A stretch of 64,000 bases of DNA from Anastatus disparis (taxonomy: Eukaryota > Arthropoda > Insecta > Hymenoptera > Eupelmidae): positions 1,722,501 to 1,786,500 of the forward strand of contig JAFFSR010000035.1 of assembly GCA_017163975.1 (NCBI GenBank), read 5' to 3'. Both the position numbers and the translations under genes were made by a program. Below, piece by piece: positions 56,514-64,000 of this stretch (positions are counted from its first letter, which is position 1; each line of letters begins with the position of its first letter). The notes under the pieces were generated by a model. That model was given only the letters and a program-made list of their open reading frames with translations. It was not told the DNA's origin and made no database searches.

Positions 56514-59500
56514 ATAAACCATAAAACCATAAATTATGGACTTATAAACCATAAACCCATAAACTATAAACCTATAAATAATAAACCCATAGGCCACACA
56601 CTCATAAGACATAAACCTACGAACTCATAATCCATAAACCCATAAATCATAAACAGATAAACCATCAACCCATAAACCATACCCCATAAAACATAAACCC
56701 ATAACCTATATACTCATAGACCTATGAACTATAAACCCATAAACCATAAACTATAAACTTATAAACCATAAAACTAGAAAACACAAATTGATAAATCATA
56801 AACTCATAGTCCATTAACCTAAAAACAATTAACCAATAAACCCTAAACCCATAAAACTATGAACCATAAATCATAAATCTATAAACCACAAACCAATGAA
56901 CCTATAAACCATAATCTCATCAACCATAAATCCATAAACCATAATCTCGTCAACCATAAATCCATAAACCATGAAATCCTAAACCCACAAACCATAAACT
57001 CATACACCATAAACTATAAACCCATAAACCATAAGCTCATAAACCATGAATTCATCAAGCCTAAACCTATAACCCATAAACCCACAAACCATTAAACCAT
57101 AAACCTTTCAACTATAATCCATATACCTATAAACCATAAACCCATAAACTATAATCCTTTCAACCATAATCCATATACTTATAAACCATAAACCCATAAA
57201 CCATAAACCTTTCAACCATGATCCATATACATATAAACCATAAACCTTTAAATAATAAACCTATAATCCATAAACTGACAATTTATGAGCCTAAGAACCA
57301 TAAACCAATAAACTATAAATTAATAATCCCATAGACACATAAACCATAAACCTATAAAACATAAACACAAACATCCTAAAACCATGAACCATAAACATAA
57401 AAACAATAAACCCATAAGCCATACACCCATAAACCATAAACCCATTAACCATAAACCCATAAACCTAAAACCCATTAACCATAAACATATGAACCATGAA
57501 CCCGTAAACCATAAACCCATAAACCATAAATCCATAAACCATAAACCCATAAACCATAAACCCATAAATCATAAACCCATTAAGCATAAACCCATTAGCT
57601 GTAAACACATAAAACAATAAACCTATAAAACATAAATCCATAAACCATAAACCCAAAAATCACAAACCTATGAACCATAAACCCCTGGACCCATAATCTA
57701 TAAATCATAAACCTAAAAACCATAAACGGAAAGACTCATAAACCATGAACCATAAACCTAAATATAAAAAACCTATAAACCATACACTCATTATACATAA
57801 ACTATGAACCCATAAACTATAAACCCATAGACTACAAACCCATGAACTTCATACCTATAAACTGTAAACCTTTGAACCTATAAAGCAAAAACCATAAATC
57901 CATAAACCATAAAATCTTAAACCCATTAACCATGAACTCATACACCATAAACCATAATTCCATGAACTCTGAGCTCATAAACCATAAACATATTAGTTAT
58001 GAACACATGAACCATAAACCTGTATAATATGAACCCATGAACTATAAACCTCTTAACTAAAATCTCATGAAGCATAAACCCATCAACCAGGAACCAATAA
58101 ACCATTAAACCATAATCCATATACCTATAAACTATAACCTCATAAATTATAAACATGTAAACCATGAACCCATTAGCCATCAACACATAAATCATAAACC
58201 TGTAAAACGTAAACCCATAATCCATAAACATTCTAACTACAAACTCATGAGCTATGAACTTGAAAACCATGAACCCATAACCCATAAATCCATGAATTAT
58301 AGGCCCATATACTATAAGCCCATAAACTATAAACCTATAAAAATGAACCTATAAACCATAAAGCCATAAATCATGAACGCATAAACCATAAACCCATAAA
58401 CCATAAGCCATAAACCATAAACCCGTTAGTCATAAACACATAAATTATAAACATATACAACATAAAGCCATAATCCATAAACGTTTCAACTTTTAACTTA
58501 TGAACAATAAACCCATAACCTATTAACATATAAACCATAAACCTATTAATAATCGACCCATTAACCATAACCACACAAATAATAACCCAATAACCCAATA
58601 ACCCATAAACCATACACACATCAACCATTATCACATAAACCTATAATTCATAAACCCATAAACCATAAATCCATAAACCATAAACCCATAAAACATAAAA
58701 GTATAACCCACATGCTTATAAACTCGTGAACTATTAACCCATAAAACATTAACCTTTAACCCATATACTTATGAACCCATGAACTATGGACCCATAAATT
58801 ATAATCTATATCCCATAAACCATAAACCTATAAATCATAAACCTATAAACCATAAACTCGTAGTATATGAACCTAAAAACCATAAACCAATAAACGATAA
58901 ACCCATGAACCCATCAACCATAGATTATTAACCTGAAAACAATAAACGCAAAAACCATACACCCAAAATCCATAATCTATAAAAACATAAACTATAAACC
59001 CATAGACTACAAACCCATGAACTTTAAACCTATATACCATAAACCCATAAACCATAAGTCCATAAACCATAAATTTATAAACCATAAACCCATAAACCAT
59101 AAACCCATAAAACATAAACCCATTAGTCATCAACACATAATCTATAAACCTATAAAACATAAACCCATAAACCATATGCATTTTAACTAAAAACTCATGA
59201 GCTATAAATTTAAAAACTATTAACTCATCAACCATAAAACCATAAATTTCAGACCCATAGACTATAAACTCATAAACTTTAAACCTATAAACGATACACC
59301 CATAAACTATAACTCCATAAATCATAAATTCATAAACCATAAAGTCTTAAACCAATAAACCATAAACTCATTCCCCATAAACCATAAACCCATCAACCGC
59401 ATGCTTATAACCATTAACCCATTAGCTATAAACACATAGACCATAAACCTATGAAACATAAACCCATAAACTATAAACCTTTTAACTATAACCTTATAAG

Positions 59501-60995
59501 CTATGAACCTATGAACTATTAACCCATGAACCATTGACCCATTAATATCAGACCCATAAACCATAAACCCATAATTAATAGACCTATGAAAAATAAACTG
59601 ATTAATCATACGCTCATAAACCATGAACCCATAAACCTATAATTCATAAACCGATAAACCATAAACGTATAAACCATGAACCTATAAACCATAAACTCAT
59701 ACAGCATAAGCCTATAAACCATAAACCCATAGACCATCAAACCATTAACTATTAAACCATAATCCATAAATCCATTAGCCACAAATCCATAAACCATAAA
59801 ATCTAAAACCCACGCACCATAAACTCATACACCATGAACCATAAACCTATTAACCATTAAACCATAAACCTTTTAACCATAATCCATATACCTATAAACC
59901 ATAAACCCATAAACCATAAACCCATAAACCATGAACCCATAAACCATAAACCCATAGGCAATAAAACCATAAACCGTAATCCCATAAAATATAAACCCAT
60001 AAACCATAAACCTTTTACCTATAAACTCATGAGCTATGAACCCATAAACTATGAACCCATAAATTATAGACCCATGAACCATAAACCCATATACTATAAA
60101 CCTATAAAAAATAAACCCCTAAACCATACACTCATAAACCATAAACCTATAAACCTATAATTCATAAACCCATAAACCATAAGCCCATAAAACATAAATC
60201 CATAACCCATATACTTATAAACCCATAAACTATAAACCCATAAATAATAAACTATAAACCCAGAAACCATAAACCTATAAATCATAAACCTATTAACCAT
60301 AAACCATTAATCATAAATCTAAAAACCATAAACCCATGGACCCATAAACCATGAATCATAAACCTAAAATCAATAAACCCATAAACCATGCACCCGTAAA
60401 CCATAAACCCATAAATCATGAACCCATCAACTATGAACCTATAAACCATAAACCTATAAACAATGAACCTATTAACCATAAACCTATGGACCTATAAACC
60501 ATAAACCGTAAACCATAAATCCATAGACCATAAAATCTTAAACCCATTAACCATAAACTTATACAGCAAAAACTTATAAAGCATAAACTTATAAACCATA
60601 AACCATTAAACCATAATACATAAACCCATGAACCATAAACCCATAAACCATAAATCCATCAGCCATAAAAACATAAACCATAAACCTATGAAGAATAAAC
60701 CCATAAACCATACACTCATAAACCATAAACCCATAAACCTACAATTCATAAACCCATAAAGCATAAACCCATGAACCATAAACTCATAAAACATAAAACT
60801 ATAACTCATAACTTATAAACCCGTCAACTGTAAACCCATAAATTATTAACTATAAACCCATAAACCTATAAACTATAAACCTATTAACCTATAAACTTAT
60901 TCACCATAAACCATAATAATAAAATAAACCATAAACCGATCAACTCATAAACCTTCAACCATGAACCCATAAACCACGAACCCATTATCCATAAA
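56514..60995. repeat. 15-bp satellite, longest block
   Basis: The cleanest units are at 57510-57600 and 59880-59960, where AAACCAT and AAACCCAT alternate exactly. Elsewhere a third variant AAACCTAT is common. About a dozen frames of 60-155 codons (minus: MVYGF type; plus: NHKPI type) are satellite translations. The block ends near 60995 in ordinary AT-rich DNA. Confidence 0.93.
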
Positions 60996-61451
60996 CTAAA
61001 AGATATTTACGTAAAAAAAAGTCTTAATTCTTTACTTTAATATAATAAAGTAGTAATTATTTATACATGTCATATTATTTGTTATTTTTTGTTACGAAAT
61101 ATCTTATAAGCTAGAATACAAGATTTATAAACATATTTAAAAAATATTTATAAGCAACCTATTAGAAAAAAAAATATATCATGTTCAAAATATTACAAAT
61201 TTAAAATAGCTATATAATTTAAGAATTTTCTATCTTCCTTTTTTCTGTACTAATACTCATACATTACTTAACAATTAAATAATGTATAAGTACATCGAAT
61301 AATTGTATGAAAACATTCAAATAAAATATTTTATCCAAATAAATTTTAAGATATTTATGTGAATTGATCAATAACTAAAAAAATTGTTATTACATTCAAA
61401 ATTTTTTTTGTTGCTCTTCGTACCGACAAGCAATATTTTGAGATTCAAGGT
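60996..61451. other. AT-rich stretch, nothing recognised
   Basis: No repeat or coding structure supported. Confidence 0.35.
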
Positions 61452-61720
61452 GTTACGTCACGACGTATCTTTTATTTCAAAATTTATTATTTCAAAAATA
61501 TGCAGTTATTGATCAATCAGTTAATTAACCTTAGCAAGCATATTGTAAAATTAAGTCATTTGTTAAGACACAAAATAAAGTGCAATGCGATTTACAGAAT
61601 CAACAAAATAAGAACAATTGCAAAGGCTACATGAACCAGATTTATCATGTTAACCATATCATTTAATAAGAGTCAAAATGTATAATAAGCATTGCTTCAC
61701 TGATTGACATCCATTGACAT
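61452..61720 (+). mobile_element. 5' part of the 33.9-kb LTR family, truncated
   Basis: Begins TGTTACGTCACGACGTATC and follows the solo LTR at 33924 closely for ~270 bp (ATGCAGTTATTGATCAATCA, GCATAATAAGCATTGCTTCA-type text), then diverges. Confidence 0.7.
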
Positions 61721-61851
61721 CGAGTGAATATACAGTTCCTGATTAATTTTAAAATTTCAATCATAATGTTGTAATTGTTCAATAATTGACTCATCTTTTA
61801 TTTTCGATTGCCTATCCTTCCGATATGCAATCTCATAAGCACCGAGGTGTT

Positions 61852-62240
61852 ACGTCATAAACGTATCTTTTTCATTAACATTGGTAAATCAAAATTCCTC
61901 GGTTATTGAACATATTATTAAAATTTAAGAAAATTTATAAATAAAAATTGATGTAAAAGATAATAAATCTTATAAACAAATACGAGTATAATAGCCGAAT
62001 GAAACAAATGACATTGGGACACTATCCCAAGACTCTTATTGGTACTAAGTTACACGTCCTGTAAAAATCGCACTTCAAATCAAAGTTACAATCAATTCCA
62101 TATTTTTACTTTATACACGTGTCAAATAAATCATTATAAAGTTTCAAGTCTAATTAACTCAAGTCTTATTCAAATTGGGTCTATCTATTTCTTGTCTACA
62201 CATATCCAGCCTTTAACTACTCAATTCAACAAAAGGTAAG
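61852..62240 (+). mobile_element. Second LTR-like fragment of a related family
   Basis: Begins TGTTACGTCATAAACGTATC and ends near AACAAAAGGTAAGAATATTC, comparable to TTAAGGTAAGATTCTTAC near 34485 in the solo LTR. The 66-codon frame at 62039-62239 is not recognised. Confidence 0.4.
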
Positions 62241-62439
62241 AATATTCAATTTATAAGTATTTTAAAATGATTATCTTTTAATACATTTAATAATAAGAGC
62301 GATTTTACTCAATTAAATATTGGTGGAGCTCATCCATCACTAGAATCCATACATCTTTATTTTTACTATTAAATTTTATTAAATAATTCAATTATTTTAA
62401 GAGAACGCAATTCATATCGACGCCTCCTAATCATAAGAT

Positions 62440-62697
62440 TCTACTTCAGAAGTGCTCGCAACAAAATGCTATTTCAAATCCAACTCAATAAAAGTCTCTT
62501 TCGAATCATAATGCAACACAATGCTGATTCCCGTAACGCGTCAACAAAATTCTCCTTCACAGACCAGTGCAACATAATTCTATTACGGTGACCAATGCAA
62601 TACAATTCTCATTCGAGATCAGTACAATATAATTCTAACTCGTCGAACAGCGCAACAAAATTCTACTTCGGATGTTAGAACAACAAAATTCTGTTTT
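62440..62697 (+). repeat. Tandem ~30-bp repeat CAACAAAATTCTACTTCG, left arm of an inverted pair
   Basis: About eight units with the core AATTCT followed by a variable TTC/TCG part. The last 140 bp (62556-62697) are the inverted partner of 63851-63991. Confidence 0.75.
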
Positions 62698-63850
62698 GTA
62701 AATATTATTTAAATATTAATCAATTTTTTTATTATAATTCAAAACTTTTGATTTCTACGACAACATTTTTACAAAAAAATCTTTTTGTTGTTTCATACTT
62801 TATTATGTTTTATTATTAATAATGAATGTTATAATTTCCTATTAAAATTAAATACTACACACCTATGTACACCTTCTACTTACTATTTAAGTTTTTTTAC
62901 AACGCAAAGTATTAGATCTATAAGTTTAAGTGCTTAAAACTTGAAAAAAATAATGTATAAATTTTTTAAAAAGTAGCTGATCATTTTTGAAGCCCTTTTC
63001 AAATCTTTTTAAATTTTTTAAATTTTTCTAGCTCAATTATTAAAAAAACTACAGCTGATTGAACAAAAATGCAAAAGTGAAAAAATTTTAAAATTACCTA
63101 AGCGGCTATTTTTTTTTACATATCATTAAAAAAATGTAAGTAAGCCAAAAAGAAAGCTTTAAAGAATACTTTAAAATGCTTTTTTAAATTTTTCTAGGAT
63201 CAAAATTGAAGGAGATATGCTTTTCAAAGTCAGCAAAATTTGATAACCTGCTCAGAATTATTGCCGGTACTGTACATAAAAATATTATCAACACGAAAAA
63301 TTCAAACTTTTAGTAGTAAGAATAGCTATGTTAAAGCTATTAATATTTTCAACAGTTTTCCAAATAAACTGAAAAAGATAAAAAAATTTCTAAATTTATT
63401 CATCATTTATTTTCATTAAATAATTATCGTATGTTTATATATAAGAACGTATTTGATAATATAATGTACATCGGCAAATCTTCAAAACTTTTAACTTTCT
63501 CATGATGTTTTTGAATAATTTTTTTTCAATAACTGAAAAGTGAAAAGTTTCAGAGACAAGCCTATATTTAAGTGGAGCGAAAAAAAAAAAAAAACAAGTC
63601 CCTTAAAATGTCTATTTAGTCCAAGAGTAGCTGTAAATTTTTCAGATTGTTATTTCACGTAGAACATTTTAAGAATGTCCCAGTTTTTCGTACGTGCTTA
63701 TTGAATATATTCATATTTATATCACTTATTTTTTGTATTAATAGCATTAAAATATAATATCATTACTGTTTAAACAATATATTTTATAATAATAGATTAT
63801 CAATTATGCATGCTAATAATTTAGAACAATCGTAAATTCTTATTTCTCCG
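62698..63850. other. AT-rich interior between the two inverted arms
   Basis: No coding frame. It contains ATCAAAATTGAAGGAGATAT near 63198, related to the motif shared by the other long-armed repeats. Confidence 0.4.
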
Positions 63851-64000
63851 AAACAGAATTTTGTTGTTCTAACATCCAAGTAGAATTTTCTTGCGCTGTC
63901 CGACGAGTTAGAATTATATTGTACTGAGCTCGAATGAGAATTGTATTGCATTGGTCACCGAAATAGAATTATGTTGCACTGGTCTGTGAAGTTATGTCTG
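63851..64000 (-). repeat. Right arm of the ~30-bp repeat pair, running off the window
   Basis: Complement of 62556-62697 with few differences (CATCCAAGTAGAATTTTCTT against its partner). The element continues beyond 64000. Confidence 0.75.

Noticed and set aside
58873..59340. 155-codon frame with repeated YGFMVY
   Set aside because: Translation of the same satellite on the minus strand.
33845..60995. Telomeric array, because TTTATGGG resembles TTTAGGG
   Set aside because: The unit is a 15-bp dimer with an extra T, highly degenerate, interrupted by many insertions and internal to the sequence. Insect telomeres are usually TTAGG.

Overview
This window is repeat-dominated eukaryotic DNA, very AT-rich, most probably from an arthropod. 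The evidence is protein-level matches to arthropod-type transposable elements (Copia with an internal initiator-tRNA primer site, Gypsy gag, a Penelope-like element, TTAA-inserting DNA elements), a spliced coiled-coil exon, and no operons, ribosome-binding sites or dense coding. A parasitoid or gall wasp is a guess only. Most long open frames are not genes: they lie in tandem or inverted repeats.

Layout. 0-0.4 kb: possible promoter and first exon on +. 0.45-7.6 kb: TTAA miniature elements, a LINE 3' fragment, arrays of a self-complementary 12-mer (GAGATCTCACGT) and minisatellites. 7.68-19.2 kb: one Copia element bounded by 250-bp LTRs with an ATATA target duplication. It carries a nested solo LTR and a nested 4-kb DNA transposon with ~720-bp inverted ends and a broken DDE-like transposase. 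20.1-26.8 kb: a nearly perfect 6.7-kb inverted repeat (arms ~3.17 kb, spacer ~390 bp) whose centre is an element ending in CCCTATTGAA. 27-33 kb: a solo arm of the 14.7-kb transposon, several TTAA elements, and a second CCCTATTGAA-ended element. 33.0 kb: an exon of a coiled-coil host gene.

33.8-61 kb: about 11 kb of a degenerate 15-bp satellite (7+8 bp, AAACCAT + AAACCCAT). It is split by a solo LTR, a TA-inserting MITE, a Kolobok-like TTAA transposon with its own nested MITE, an unidentified block, another TTAA element, and a ~10.9-kb composite. The composite holds a Gypsy-like LTR and gag, an inverted duplication of a multicopy protein gene with 122-bp tandem repeats, a Penelope-like element with three in-frame stops, and a candidate long LTR. 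61-64 kb: LTR fragments and an inverted-repeat element running off the right edge.

No intact gene is complete here. Where host insertion sites can be read, the nesting order can be reconstructed. The satellite is older than its insertions, and the TTAA miniature elements inserted after the elements they interrupt. At one place the window contains both the filled and the empty version of the same insertion site.
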